A DNA stretch of 64,000 nt, from positions 6,262,001-6,326,000 of the forward strand of contig NZ_BAABIS010000001.1 in NCBI RefSeq assembly GCF_039542905.1, written 5' to 3'. This DNA comes from Kitasatospora terrestris (lineage in GTDB: Bacteria; Actinomycetota; Actinomycetes; Streptomycetales; Streptomycetaceae). Below, in pieces: positions 18,109 through 26,878 of this stretch. A program made the translations under genes and the position numbers. The notes beneath the pieces are model-generated. The model worked only from the letters and a program-made list of their open reading frames with translations, was not told the DNA's origin and made no database searches. Numbering within the stretch: the first letter of the stretch is position 1; every line of letters begins with the position of its first letter.

Positions 18109-18906
18109 ATGGGAAACCTGAACCACTTCAGCTTCGGCTGGCTCACCCCGACGCTGTCGTACCTGATGGCCTGCGTCGGCGCCGCGCTCGGCCTGCGCTG
18201 CACCCTGCGGGCCCTGGCCGCGACCGGCACCTCCCGCCGCAACTGGCTGTTCACGGCCGCCGCCGCGATCGGCTCGGGCATCTGGACCATGCACTTCGTC
18301 GCCATGTTCGGCTTCACCGTGGACGGCACCGAGCTGCGCTACGACGTCCCGCTCACCATCCTCAGCCTGGTGGTGGCGGTCCTGGTGGTCGGCCTCGGCG
18401 TCTTCGCCGTCGGCTACGGCCGGCACCGCGGCCGCAGCCTGCTCCTCGGCGGCCTCACCACCGGCGTCGGCGTCGCGGCCATGCACTACATCGGGATGGC
18501 CGCGGTCCGGATCCACGGCGGCATCGACTACGACCCCGGCACGGTCGGCCTGTCCGTGCTGATCGCGGTCGGCGCGGCCACCGCCGCGCTCTGGGCCGCG
18601 ACCACCATCCGCACCATGCTCGCCGCCGGCGGCGCGGCCCTGGTGATGGGCATCGCGGTGAGCTGCATGCACTACACCGGGATGGCCGCCGTGCACGTCC
18701 ACATGGTGCCCGACCGCGCCGACCTCGGCGGCGCCACCCCGATGCAGTTCATCTTCCCGCTGGCCGTCGGCCTGGGCTCGTTCCTCTTCCTCACCTCCGC
18801 CTTCGTCGCGCTCTCCCCGACGGCCCAGGAGCGCGCCGCCTACCGCGAGGCCGGCGAGATCGCGGTCGAGGACCTCACCGCCACCTCGCTGGACCGTGCC
18901 GCCTGA
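18109..18906 (+). CDS. MHYT-domain integral membrane sensor
   Basis: 265 residues with about seven transmembrane helices. Three MHYT-type motifs occur: TMHFVAM (Met61-His62), AMHYIGM (Met125-His126) and CMHYTGM (Met187-His188), each near the outer face of a helix. MHYT domains are proposed to bind copper and sense oxygen, CO or NO. No output domain is fused; the protein ends about 30 residues after the last helix. The start at 18109 has GGAG upstream. The conservon kinase gene begins 75 bases downstream on the same strand, so the sensor may be co-transcribed with it (see findings). Confidence 0.88.
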   Translation: MGNLNHFSFGWLTPTLSYLMACVGAALGLRCTLRALAATGTSRRNWLFTAAAAIGSGIWTMHFVAMFGFTVDGTELRYDVPLTILSLVVAVLVVGLGVFAVGYGRHRGRSLLLGGLTTGVGVAAMHYIGMAAVRIHGGIDYDPGTVGLSVLIAVGAATAALWAATTIRTMLAAGGAALVMGIAVSCMHYTGMAAVHVHMVPDRADLGGATPMQFIFPLAVGLGSFLFLTSAFVALSPTAQERAAYREAGEIAVEDLTATSLDRAA

Positions 18907-18980
18907 GAACGACCGGACCGGGCCCGACCGGCCCGAGACCCACCGCCGCCACCAGCACGCGTCCGACGAGAGGCAGCCCC

Positions 18981-21428
18981 ATGCGCACCCGCACCCGCAG
19001 CGGCCCGACGGCCCCGGCCGCCACCCGCGGCCCGGCCCGGCCCGGCCCCACCGGTCAGCGGCGCGGCGCCCACGCCGGCCCGCCCGCACCCGAGGACCTC
19101 ACCGGACTCGACGCCCTCGCCGGCCCGCGCGGCGGACTGCGCCCGCGCACCGTCCGGGCCCGGATCCTCGCCCTGCTGATGGTCCCGGTGGTCTCCGTGC
19201 TGGCGCTCTGGGCGTTCGCCACCGTCACCACCGCCAACGGCGTCTGGGACCAGCTGCGGATCCGCGAGGTCACCACCACCCTGCTCGACCCGCTGGACGC
19301 CACCGTCGCCGGGCTGCAGGCCGAACGCGCCGCCGCAGGCCAGCTGCTGGCCGCCGCCGGACCCGCCCGGGAGAGCGCCCTGCGCGAGGCCGGCGCCGCC
19401 ACCGACCGGGCCGCCGCCCCGCTCACCCTCGCCGACCGGTACAACCGGGCCGATGCCGAGGGGCTCGGCGCCGAGGCCGCCACCCGGCTGGACGCCCTCG
19501 GCGCCGCGGTCGCCGCCCTGCCCGAGCTGCGCACCCGGATCCTGGCCCGCTCGGCCGGCTGGCCCGAGGCGTACGCGGCCTACACCACCGCGGTGGAGCG
19601 GGCGTTCGCCGTCACCGGCTCGGTCACCGCCCTGGAGGACCGCGGCGCCTCCTCCGACGCCCGGGTGCTGCTGGAGTTCGCCCGCTCCCGCGAACTGCTG
19701 GCCCGCGAGGACGCCCTGGTGCGCGCCGCGCAGGGCGCCGGGCGGCTCACCGAGGACCAGCACCGCGAGTTCGCCGCGGCCGTCTACGCCCGCCGGCTGT
19801 TCGAGCAGGCTGCCGCCCGCGACCTGCGCGTCGCCGACCGCGCCGCCCTGCAGGCGGCCACCGGTGGCGCCGACTACCAGGAGCTGCTCCGGCTGGAGGA
19901 CGCCGTGCGCGCCGCCGAGGACGGCCGGCAGGCGGTCCTCGCGGTGGCCGCCGACCGCTGGGCGGTGGCGGCCGACAACAGCGCCCGCGCCCTGCGCACG
20001 GTGGCCGCCGGCGCGGGGGCGGCCGCCGCCGACCGCGAGAACCCGTACGCGCTCGGCCTGTTCACCCCCTCGGGGGCGGCGGTGCTGCTCGGCCTGGTCA
20101 CGGTGGTCGCCTCGCTGGCCATCTCGGTGCAGATCGGCCGCGGCCTGGTCACCGAGCTGACCGGCCTGCGCAACTCCGCCCTCGAACTGGCCGGACGCAA
20201 ACTCCCGGCCACCATGCGGCGGTTGCGGGCCGGCGAGGAGATCGACCTGGACACCGAGGCGCCGCTGGTGCCGCACGGCGACGACGAGATCGGCCAGGTG
20301 CACGGCGCGCTCGGCACCGTGCAGCGGGCCGCGGTCACGGCCGCGGTCGAGCGGGCCGAGGTGCTGTCCGGGGTGTCCGGCGTCTTCGTCAACCTGGCCC
20401 GGCGCAGCCAGGTGCTGGTGCACCGCCAGCTCACCCTGCTGGACGCGATGGAGCGCCGCACCGAGGATCCGGCCGAGCTGGACGACCTGTTCCGGCTGGA
20501 CCACCTGACCACCCGGATGCGGCGGCACGCCGAGGGCCTGATCATCCTCTCCGGCGCCGCCCCCGGCCGGGCCTGGCGCCGGCCCGTCCCGCTGATGGAC
20601 GTGGTCCGCGCCGCCGTCGCCGAGGTCGAGGAGTACGCCCGGGTCGAGGTGCACCGCTTCCCGTACGCCGCCGTCGGCGGCCAGTCGGTCGCCGACCTGA
20701 CCCACCTGGTGGCCGAACTGGTCGAGAACGCCACCGCCTTCTCCCCGCCGCACACCAAGGTGCACGTGCGCGGCGAACAGGTCGGCAACGGCTACGCGCT
20801 GGAGATCGAGGACCGCGGGCTCGGCATGGGCCCGGAGGCGCTGGTCGACGCCAACCGGCGGATCGAGGCCTCCGAGCAGGTCGACCTCTTCGACAGCGAC
20901 CGGCTCGGCCTGTTCGTGGTCAGCCGGCTCGCCAAGCGGCACCGGGTGCGGGTCGCGCTGCGGCCGTCCGCGTACGGCGGCACCACCGCCGTGGTGCTGC
21001 TGCCCACCGAACTGCTCGAGCTGGAGGACCCCGGGGCCGCCGAGCCGGTGTCCGCCCCGCCGGCCGTTCCCGTCCCCGTCCCGGGGCCGCGGACCGTCGC
21101 CGCCGCCCCGCGACCGGCCGCGGCCCCCGCTCCGCTGCCGCCGCCCGCGGCGGACCCCGACCCGGTGCCGGCCGCACCCGCACCGGCCACCCCCGCACCG
21201 GCGCCGGCCGTGCCGCCGTCCGACGAGGAGGAGCTGCCGCGCCGGGTGCGGCAGGCGAGCCTGGTGCCGCAGCTGCGCGAGGCCCCGGCCGGGCCGCCCG
21301 CATCCGCCGCCGGCGGCCCGGCCGGCCGCGACCCGGAGGCGGCCCGGGCCGCGATGTCCGCCTTCCAGCGCGGCTGGGCGCGAGGCGGCGAGAAGTCCCG
21401 TACCGACGAGCGAGGAGACACAGCGTGA
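18981..21428 (+). CDS. Conservon sensor kinase-like protein CvnA (nitrate-sensing domain + HATPase)
   Basis: 815 residues. A basic N-terminus precedes a first membrane helix (LALLMVPVVSVLALWAF), a large extracytoplasmic alpha-helical region of the nitrate/nitrite-sensing (NIT) type, a second helix near 20080-20140, and a HAMP-like linker. A HATPase domain follows (VAELVENATAFSPP as N-box, DRGLGMG as G1 box), then a long Pro/Ala-rich tail. This is the first gene of a conservon (cvn), a four-gene unit thought to work like a eukaryotic GPCR/G-protein complex at the membrane. The TGA overlaps the GTG of cvnB. Confidence 0.9.
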   Translation: MRTRTRSGPTAPAATRGPARPGPTGQRRGAHAGPPAPEDLTGLDALAGPRGGLRPRTVRARILALLMVPVVSVLALWAFATVTTANGVWDQLRIREVTTTLLDPLDATVAGLQAERAAAGQLLAAAGPARESALREAGAATDRAAAPLTLADRYNRADAEGLGAEAATRLDALGAAVAALPELRTRILARSAGWPEAYAAYTTAVERAFAVTGSVTALEDRGASSDARVLLEFARSRELLAREDALVRAAQGAGRLTEDQHREFAAAVYARRLFEQAAARDLRVADRAALQAATGGADYQELLRLEDAVRAAEDGRQAVLAVAADRWAVAADNSARALRTVAAGAGAAAADRENPYALGLFTPSGAAVLLGLVTVVASLAISVQIGRGLVTELTGLRNSALELAGRKLPATMRRLRAGEEIDLDTEAPLVPHGDDEIGQVHGALGTVQRAAVTAAVERAEVLSGVSGVFVNLARRSQVLVHRQLTLLDAMERRTEDPAELDDLFRLDHLTTRMRRHAEGLIILSGAAPGRAWRRPVPLMDVVRAAVAEVEEYARVEVHRFPYAAVGGQSVADLTHLVAELVENATAFSPPHTKVHVRGEQVGNGYALEIEDRGLGMGPEALVDANRRIEASEQVDLFDSDRLGLFVVSRLAKRHRVRVALRPSAYGGTTAVVLLPTELLELEDPGAAEPVSAPPAVPVPVPGPRTVAAAPRPAAAPAPLPPPAADPDPVPAAPAPATPAPAPAVPPSDEEELPRRVRQASLVPQLREAPAGPPASAAGGPAGRDPEAARAAMSAFQRGWARGGEKSRTDERGDTA

Positions 21429-21835
21429 TCGGCACCACCCATCAGGCCGGTGAACTCAACTGGCTGCTCGACGAGTTGGTCTCGCGGGTCGCCCAGGTCC
21501 GGTTCGCCGTGATGCTCTCCGCGGACGGCCTGGCGATCGGCACCTCGGCGGGCCTCGGCCGTGAGGACGGCGAGCACCTGGCCGCGGTCGCCTCCGGCTT
21601 CCACAGCCTGGCCAAGGGCGCCGGACGGCACTTCGAGGCCGGCGAAGTCCGGCAGACCATGGTCGAGTTGGAGCACGGGTACCTGTTCGTCGCGGCCGCC
21701 GGCCGGGGCACCTGCCTGGCCGTCTTCTCGCGCGCCGACGCCGACCTCGGCCTGGTCGCGTACGAGATGGCCCGGCTGGTCCGCCGGGTCGGCGAGCACC
21801 TGGGCACCGCACCGCGCGGTCCGATCGGCGGGTGA
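21425..21835 (+). CDS. Conservon roadblock/LC7 protein CvnB
   Basis: 136 residues from a GTG that overlaps the kinase stop (GTGA). The sequence ELNWLLDELVSRVAQVRFAVMLSADGLAIGTS is the roadblock/LC7 fold seen in CvnB and in MglB-like GTPase regulators. In conservons it binds the CvnD GTPase and the kinase-like CvnA. It ends with a GTGA overlap into cvnC, so the complex subunits are produced in coupled fashion. Confidence 0.92.
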   Translation: MIGTTHQAGELNWLLDELVSRVAQVRFAVMLSADGLAIGTSAGLGREDGEHLAAVASGFHSLAKGAGRHFEAGEVRQTMVELEHGYLFVAAAGRGTCLAVFSRADADLGLVAYEMARLVRRVGEHLGTAPRGPIGG

Positions 21836-22269
21836 GCCCGGTGCCCGCCCCGACGCCCCCGCCGCGGCCGCCGGGCCCGCCCGACCCGCAGCTCCCGCCG
21901 CCGGAGGGGGAGCGCTGGTACGACGACGCGGCCGGGCCGATGGTCCGCCCGTACGCGATGACCGGCGGACGCACCCGGCCCGGCCAGCGGTTCGACCTGA
22001 TCGCGCTGGTGGTCAGCGACGTCCCCGAGGTCACCCCGGAGCTGCCGGTCGGGCCCGAGCAGGCCGCGATCCTCGAACTCTGCCGCGACAACGCGCTCTC
22101 GGTCGCCGAGGTCGCCGCCGAGGTGGACCTGCCGCTCGGCGTCGTCCGGGTGCTGCTCGGCGACCTGCTGGACGCCGGGCACATCCGGGTCAGCCGTCCC
22201 GTTCCGCCCGCCCTGCTCCCCGACGAACACATCCTGCAAGAGGTGATCAATGGACTCCGTGCGCTCTGA
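21832..22269 (+). CDS. Conservon DUF742 protein CvnC
   Basis: 145 residues from a GTG overlapping the cvnB stop. A Pro-rich N-terminus is followed by VRPYAMTGGRTRP and a winged-helix-like region (LCRDNALSVAEVAAEVDLPLGVVRVLLGDL) ending in ILQEVINGL, the hallmark of DUF742. The domain looks like a DNA-binding-type fold but in conservons is thought to be part of the membrane-associated complex. The last 20 bases overlap the cvnD coding region. Confidence 0.92.
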   Translation: MSPVPAPTPPPRPPGPPDPQLPPPEGERWYDDAAGPMVRPYAMTGGRTRPGQRFDLIALVVSDVPEVTPELPVGPEQAAILELCRDNALSVAEVAAEVDLPLGVVRVLLGDLLDAGHIRVSRPVPPALLPDEHILQEVINGLRAL

Positions 22270-22843
22270 CGCCCCGGGGCTCGCCCTGAAGATCCTGGTG
22301 GCCGGCGGCTTCGGGGTCGGCAAGACCACCCTGGTCGGTTCGGTCAGCGAGATCCGGCCGCTGCGCACCGAGGAGCAGCTCACCGCGGCCGGCTCCGCCG
22401 TCGACGACCTCGGCGGCGTGGAGCAGAAGACCACCACCACGGTGGCGATGGACTTCGGCCGGATCACCATCCGCGACGGTCTCTCCGTCTACCTGTTCGG
22501 CACCCCCGGGCAGGACCGGTTCTGGTTCCTGTGGGACGAGTTGGCGCAGGGCGCGCTCGGTGCGGTGGTGCTCGCCGACACCCGGCGGCTCACCGACTGC
22601 TTCCCGGCCGTCGACTTCTTCGAGTGCCGCGGCATCCCGTTCGTGGTCGCGGTCAACCGCTTCGCCGGCACCCGCGACTACCGCCCGGTCGAGGTCTCCC
22701 GCGCCCTCGACCTGGACGCCGACACCCCGGTCCTGCTGTGCGACGCCCGGGAGCGCTCCTCGGGCAAGGACGTGCTGGTCAACCTGGTGGAGCACGCCGG
22801 CCGGGTGCACGCGGCCCGCCTGCTGGCCGACGTCGGAGGTTAG
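22250..22843 (+). CDS. Conservon GTPase CvnD
   Basis: 197 residues. P-loop GGFGVGKTT at 19-27, switch-region TTTTVAMDFGRI, G3-like FGTPGQDRF and G4-like VNRFAGTR are the features of CvnD-type small Ras-like GTPases. It is the switch of the conservon: GTP binding is thought to be modulated by CvnA-C. It completes the order A-B-C-D. No cvnE P450 follows, unlike some conservons; the next gene is a solute-binding lipoprotein 136 bases away. Confidence 0.92.
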   Translation: MDSVRSDAPGLALKILVAGGFGVGKTTLVGSVSEIRPLRTEEQLTAAGSAVDDLGGVEQKTTTTVAMDFGRITIRDGLSVYLFGTPGQDRFWFLWDELAQGALGAVVLADTRRLTDCFPAVDFFECRGIPFVVAVNRFAGTRDYRPVEVSRALDLDADTPVLLCDARERSSGKDVLVNLVEHAGRVHAARLLADVGG

Positions 22844-22979
22844 GCAGCGCGACTGACGGAACCTCAGGGCGCTTCGGCTGTTTCGCATCCGTCCGCCGTC
22901 CGTTCGCGCAGCGGTCTCCTCGCCGTGTGCTGCGCTCGGTTGGCTGGCCGCCGACAGCAGCCGAAGGAGTATGGACAAC

Positions 22980-24218
22980 ATGTCGATGACCAATGGGCGG
23001 CGGGCGGGCGCCGTCCCGGCACTGGGCGCGGCACTCGCGCTGCTCACCGGCTGCGGCGGCAGCACCGGAGCCACCGGTGCGGGCGGCGAGTACACCGTGA
23101 TGACCTGGGCGCCCTCCGGGACGGGCAGCGCCGACCGGGAGGGCGTCACCGCGCTGGCCGGGGCGATCGGCCGCGCCACCGCCGCCAGGGGCGGGGTCGG
23201 CGGCCACCGCCTGCGCGTCCTCACCTGCAACGAGCACGGCACCGCCGACGGGGCCACCGCCTGCGCCCGGCAGGCCGCCGTCGCCCACGCCGTCGCCGTG
23301 ATCGGCTCGTACAGCGAGTTCGGCGAGTCCTTCATGCCCGTCCTCGAACAGGCCGGCATCCCGTACATCGGCGGCTACGGCATGACCGGCCCGGAGTTCA
23401 GCAGCCCGTACTCCTACCCCGTGGCCGGCGGCACCCCCACGCTGATCGCCGGCAGCGGCCGGCAGCTCGTCGCCGCCGGGTGCAGGCAGATCGCCCTGGT
23501 CCGCTCCGACACCCGGGCCGGCGACACCCTGGCCCGCTACCTGGCCACCGCCGTCGCGCAGAGCGGCGTGAAGCCGGTCGACGTCAAGGTGCCCGACAAG
23601 GACCCCGACTACCCGGCCGTGGTCCGCAAGGCGCTCGGCGAGGACCGGCCCGGCACCTGCGTCTCCAACGCCCTCGCGCCCGACCGCAGCGGCAAACTGC
23701 TGGAGGCGTACGGCAAGGCGGCGCCGCGCAACACCCGGTTCGGCTCGGTGATCGGCAGCGTCCAGCAGTCGGCCCTCTCCGCGGGCGGCGCCGCCGCCAC
23801 CCTGAACGGCAGCTTCGCCACCGGCTGGTACCCGCCGCAGTCCTCCCGGGTCTGGGACGAGCTGCGCACCACCGCCGCCGACGACCGCCGGATCGACACC
23901 TCCGACCTCGGCGTGCAGACCACCTGGGTCGCCTACCAGGTCTTCCTCCAGGCCGCCGACCGGCTCCGCGAGGCCGGCACCCCGCTCAGCGCCAAGACGC
24001 TGCGCACCCAGCTGGACAGCGGCGACACCCTGGACACCGGCGGCGCCACCCCGCCGCTCACCTGGGGCATGACCGACATGCTGCCCAGCGCCGAGTCGCC
24101 CCGGCTGGTGAACACCTGGGTCACCTTCCAGCAGGTCCGCGACGGCCGGCTGACCGAGCAGCAGAGCGGCTTCGTCGACGTCCGCTGGGTCCTGACCGGC
24201 GGGAAGCCGCCGCAGTAG
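22980..24218 (+). CDS. Type 1 periplasmic-binding-fold lipoprotein (amino-acid ABC transporter binding protein-like)
   Basis: 412 residues from ATG 22980. AAGGAG ends 9-10 bases before this ATG, whereas it sits only one base before the alternative ATG at 22971. The lipobox LLTGC (Cys25) marks a lipoprotein. The mature part is a leucine/branched-chain amino-acid binding protein fold (AVIGSYSEFGESFMPVLEQAGIPYIGG, then a hinge and second lobe). No permease or ATPase gene lies beside it, so it may be an orphan receptor, perhaps linked to the conservon just upstream. The ligand is unknown. Confidence 0.78.
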   Translation: MSMTNGRRAGAVPALGAALALLTGCGGSTGATGAGGEYTVMTWAPSGTGSADREGVTALAGAIGRATAARGGVGGHRLRVLTCNEHGTADGATACARQAAVAHAVAVIGSYSEFGESFMPVLEQAGIPYIGGYGMTGPEFSSPYSYPVAGGTPTLIAGSGRQLVAAGCRQIALVRSDTRAGDTLARYLATAVAQSGVKPVDVKVPDKDPDYPAVVRKALGEDRPGTCVSNALAPDRSGKLLEAYGKAAPRNTRFGSVIGSVQQSALSAGGAAATLNGSFATGWYPPQSSRVWDELRTTAADDRRIDTSDLGVQTTWVAYQVFLQAADRLREAGTPLSAKTLRTQLDSGDTLDTGGATPPLTWGMTDMLPSAESPRLVNTWVTFQQVRDGRLTEQQSGFVDVRWVLTGGKPPQ

Positions 24219-24283
24219 GAACGCCGGACGACATGTCCGCCGCGTTGCGCCGCGGTCGGACCTTCCGCTCGTAGGCTGACGAA

Positions 24284-25219
24284 ATGATCGTCCACGAGGA
24301 CCGCGCGCCGGGCGCGCTCGCCCTGGCCGCCGAGGGCCGCTGGCCGGAGCTGCTCGGCCGGTTCCGGCAGGCCAGGGCGGCCGGTGCGCCGTCCGCCGGG
24401 CCGCTCGGCCACCTGCTCGCGTACTTCGCGCCGCCGGAGCTCGCGGCCCGCCTCTTCGACCGCGACGGCGCCCCGGGCACCGCCGCGACCGTCGGGGACC
24501 ACGACGCCGGGCCGTTCTGGGAGGTGCTGGCGACCCGCCACACGTGGCTGCGGCTCGCCCCGCTGCTGGATCCGGCGCCGGTGCGCCGGCTGGTCGCGCA
24601 CACCCGGGTGCTGCTCGGCGAGGACCTCGCGCACGGGGTCGAGCCCGATCCCGGGGGCGTCCCGTACGCCCTGGAACCCTGGGAGGCGGCCTGCCGCGAG
24701 GGCGTCGGGCCGGTCCGCGAGTACCTGCCCGGCGGCGGGGCCCGGCTGGCGCTGCGGGCGCTGCCCGCCGACCGCGAGGGCCTCGGCCCGGTGGACCTGC
24801 CCCGGCCCGGCCCGCTCGCGCCCGAGCTGGCGGCGACCCGTCTGCTGGGCGCGATGGCGCCCTGGGCGTCCGCCGTCTGCGTCCGCGGCGCGGCCCAGCA
24901 GGCCGCGGCCCACCTGGCGGACACCGACCGGGTGACCGGCGGCCCGCTCACCTTCCCGGCGGCCTACCCCGCGCTGCTGCAGCTGGCCTCCGGCGGCCCC
25001 GGGCACGGCGCCGCGCAGGGCCGGCTCGCGGTGTGGCGGCTGCTCACCGCGATGACCGGCGAGACCGTGCTGGAGCGCGCCGAGGTGGAGGCGCTGGTGG
25101 CGCGGCTGCGCTGCTTCACCTGGTGCGAGTCGGACGACGAGCTCTGCTACCTGCACCTGGCGGTCGAGGACCCGGCGACCGGCCTGGCCTGGGCGGTCAG
25201 CGGCCAGGCGGCGGTCTGA
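24284..25219 (+). CDS. Uncharacterised Ala/Leu-rich protein
   Basis: 311 residues; function not recognised. It looks like an all-helical soluble protein made of Leu/Ala-rich segments, without signal peptide or membrane helix. A C-terminal stretch RLRCFTWCESDDELCYLHLAVEDP is the most distinctive part. It resembles streptomycete proteins annotated only as domains of unknown function. Third codon positions are strongly GC-rich. The gene is convergent with the dicarboxylate symporter gene about 100 bases away. Confidence 0.6.
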   Translation: MIVHEDRAPGALALAAEGRWPELLGRFRQARAAGAPSAGPLGHLLAYFAPPELAARLFDRDGAPGTAATVGDHDAGPFWEVLATRHTWLRLAPLLDPAPVRRLVAHTRVLLGEDLAHGVEPDPGGVPYALEPWEAACREGVGPVREYLPGGGARLALRALPADREGLGPVDLPRPGPLAPELAATRLLGAMAPWASAVCVRGAAQQAAAHLADTDRVTGGPLTFPAAYPALLQLASGGPGHGAAQGRLAVWRLLTAMTGETVLERAEVEALVARLRCFTWCESDDELCYLHLAVEDPATGLAWAVSGQAAV

Positions 25220-25323
25220 CCGCGCGCCGGCGCCGTAACCGGAAGGGCCCCGGCCCGGCGGCCGCGCTCCGGGGGGTTGGAGACAGACGCGGCGCCGGAC
25301 CGGGGCGGTCCGTGGGGGCGGGG

Positions 25324-26703
25324 TCAGCCGGCGGACTTCTCCAGCGACGGCGCCCCCGGCTGCGGCGGCACCCAGGCCGCCGGGCCGTGGCCGGCGTCCA
25401 CCAGCGTGGTCTCGTCGAACGGCGCCCGCCCGGCCAGCACCTCGGCCATCCGCTCGCGGTCCAGCTCGCGGGTCCAGTGCCCGATCAGCACGGTGGCCAC
25501 CGCGTTGCCGGCGAAGTTGGTGAGCGCCCGCGCCTCCGACATGAAGCGGTCGATGCCGACGATCAGGCCGACGCCGTCCACCAGCTCCGGCCGGTGCGAC
25601 TGGAGGCCGCCGGCCAGCGTGGCGAGGCCCGCGCCGGTGACCCCGGCGGCGCCCTTCGAGGCGATCACCATGAAGAGCAGCAGGGAGAGCTGCTGGCCGA
25701 GCGACATCGGCTTGTCCAGCGCCTCGGAGACGAAGATCGACGCCATGGTCAGGTAGATCGCGGTGCCGTCCAGGTTGAAGCTGTAGCCGGTCGGAACGGT
25801 GATGCCGACCACCGGACGGCTGACGCCCAGGTGCTCCATCTTGGCGATCAGCCGGGGCAGCGCGCTCTCCGAGGAGGAGGTGGAGAGGATCAGCAGGAAC
25901 TCCCGGCCGAGGTAGCGCAGCAGCGTGAACACGTTGACGCCGGCGACCAGCCGCAGCAGCAGGCCCAGCACCACGACCACGAACAGCACGCAGGTCAGGT
26001 AGAAACCGATCATGATCACCGCGAGGCTCTTCAGCGCGGCCGTGCCGGTCGCCCCGACCACCGCCGCCATCGCGCCGAAGGCGCCGAGCGGGGCCACCCA
26101 CATGATCATCGACATCACCCGGAAGACCAGCCGCTGCAGGTGCTCGACGCCGCGCAGCACCGGCGCGCCCGCCGCTCCCATCGCCTGCAGCGCGAAGCCG
26201 GCCAGCAGCGCCACCAGCAGGGTCTGGAGCACCTTGCCCTCGGTCAGCGCGGAGAACGCGGTGGTCGGGATGGTGCCGAGCAGGAAGTCGGCGGTCGAGG
26301 TGGCGCCGCCGGCCGCCGCCTGGGCGTGCCCGGACTTGGCCAGCGCGGCGGTCAGGTGCAGCCCGGACCCGGGCTCCAGCAGGTTGCCGACCACCAGGCC
26401 GATGCCCAGTGCCACCGTCGACATGGCCAGGAAGTAGCCGAGCGCCAGGCCGCCGACCCGGCCGACCTTCGCCGCCTTGGTGACCGAGCCGACGCCCAGC
26501 ACGATGGTGCAGAAGATCACCGGGCTGATCATCATCTTGATCAGGTTGACGAAGCCGGTGCCGACCGGCTTCAGCTCCACCGCGAACCCCGGCGCCGCCA
26601 GGCCCACCACGATGCCCGCGACCACCGCGACGATCACCGCCAGGTACAGCCGGTGGGTCCGGTCGGTCCGCGCCCGCGGTCTCGTCTCTTCCGTCGTCGC
26701 CAT
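25324..26703 (-). CDS. dctA: C4-dicarboxylate/amino-acid:cation symporter (DctA/GltP family)
   Basis: 459 residues from ATG 26703. The protein has about eight helices plus two re-entrant loops of the DAACS family: the serine-rich motif SSSESALPRL and the unwound TM7 region GYSFNLDGTAIYL are present, as in sodium- or proton-coupled uptake of succinate, malate, fumarate or glutamate. It is divergent from a CitA/DcuS-like sensor kinase, the classic arrangement for dicarboxylate-induced uptake, so dicarboxylate is the likeliest substrate. The intergenic region holds a GTGAC-4-GTCAC palindrome. Confidence 0.88.
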   Translation of the reverse strand: MATTEETRPRARTDRTHRLYLAVIVAVVAGIVVGLAAPGFAVELKPVGTGFVNLIKMMISPVIFCTIVLGVGSVTKAAKVGRVGGLALGYFLAMSTVALGIGLVVGNLLEPGSGLHLTAALAKSGHAQAAAGGATSTADFLLGTIPTTAFSALTEGKVLQTLLVALLAGFALQAMGAAGAPVLRGVEHLQRLVFRVMSMIMWVAPLGAFGAMAAVVGATGTAALKSLAVIMIGFYLTCVLFVVVVLGLLLRLVAGVNVFTLLRYLGREFLLILSTSSSESALPRLIAKMEHLGVSRPVVGITVPTGYSFNLDGTAIYLTMASIFVSEALDKPMSLGQQLSLLLFMVIASKGAAGVTGAGLATLAGGLQSHRPELVDGVGLIVGIDRFMSEARALTNFAGNAVATVLIGHWTRELDRERMAEVLAGRAPFDETTLVDAGHGPAAWVPPQPGAPSLEKSAG

Positions 26704-26795
26704 GCCAGCGGCTCCTTCGCCCTGCTGTCCCTGCGGCCCCGGGGGGAGGGCCGGCGGCCCGGGTGGTGGGCCGGACACGACTATCCGGGCCGACC

Positions 26796-26809
26796 GTGAC
26801 GCGGGTCAC
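26796..26809. promoter_or_regulatory. Inverted repeat GTGAC-N4-GTCAC between dctA and the CitA-like kinase
   Basis: Perfect 5-base arms with a GCGG spacer, in the 175-base divergent region, 70 bases upstream of the kinase ATG and 93 bases upstream of the dctA ATG. The spacing suits an operator for the adjacent response regulator or a CRP-like protein; which one is not known. Confidence 0.4.
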
Positions 26810-26878
26810 GTTTGCGTTCATAGAGTTCACGCCGCCCGGGCCGTCCCGCCGGCGCCCGGGCCAGGCACACTGTCCGGT

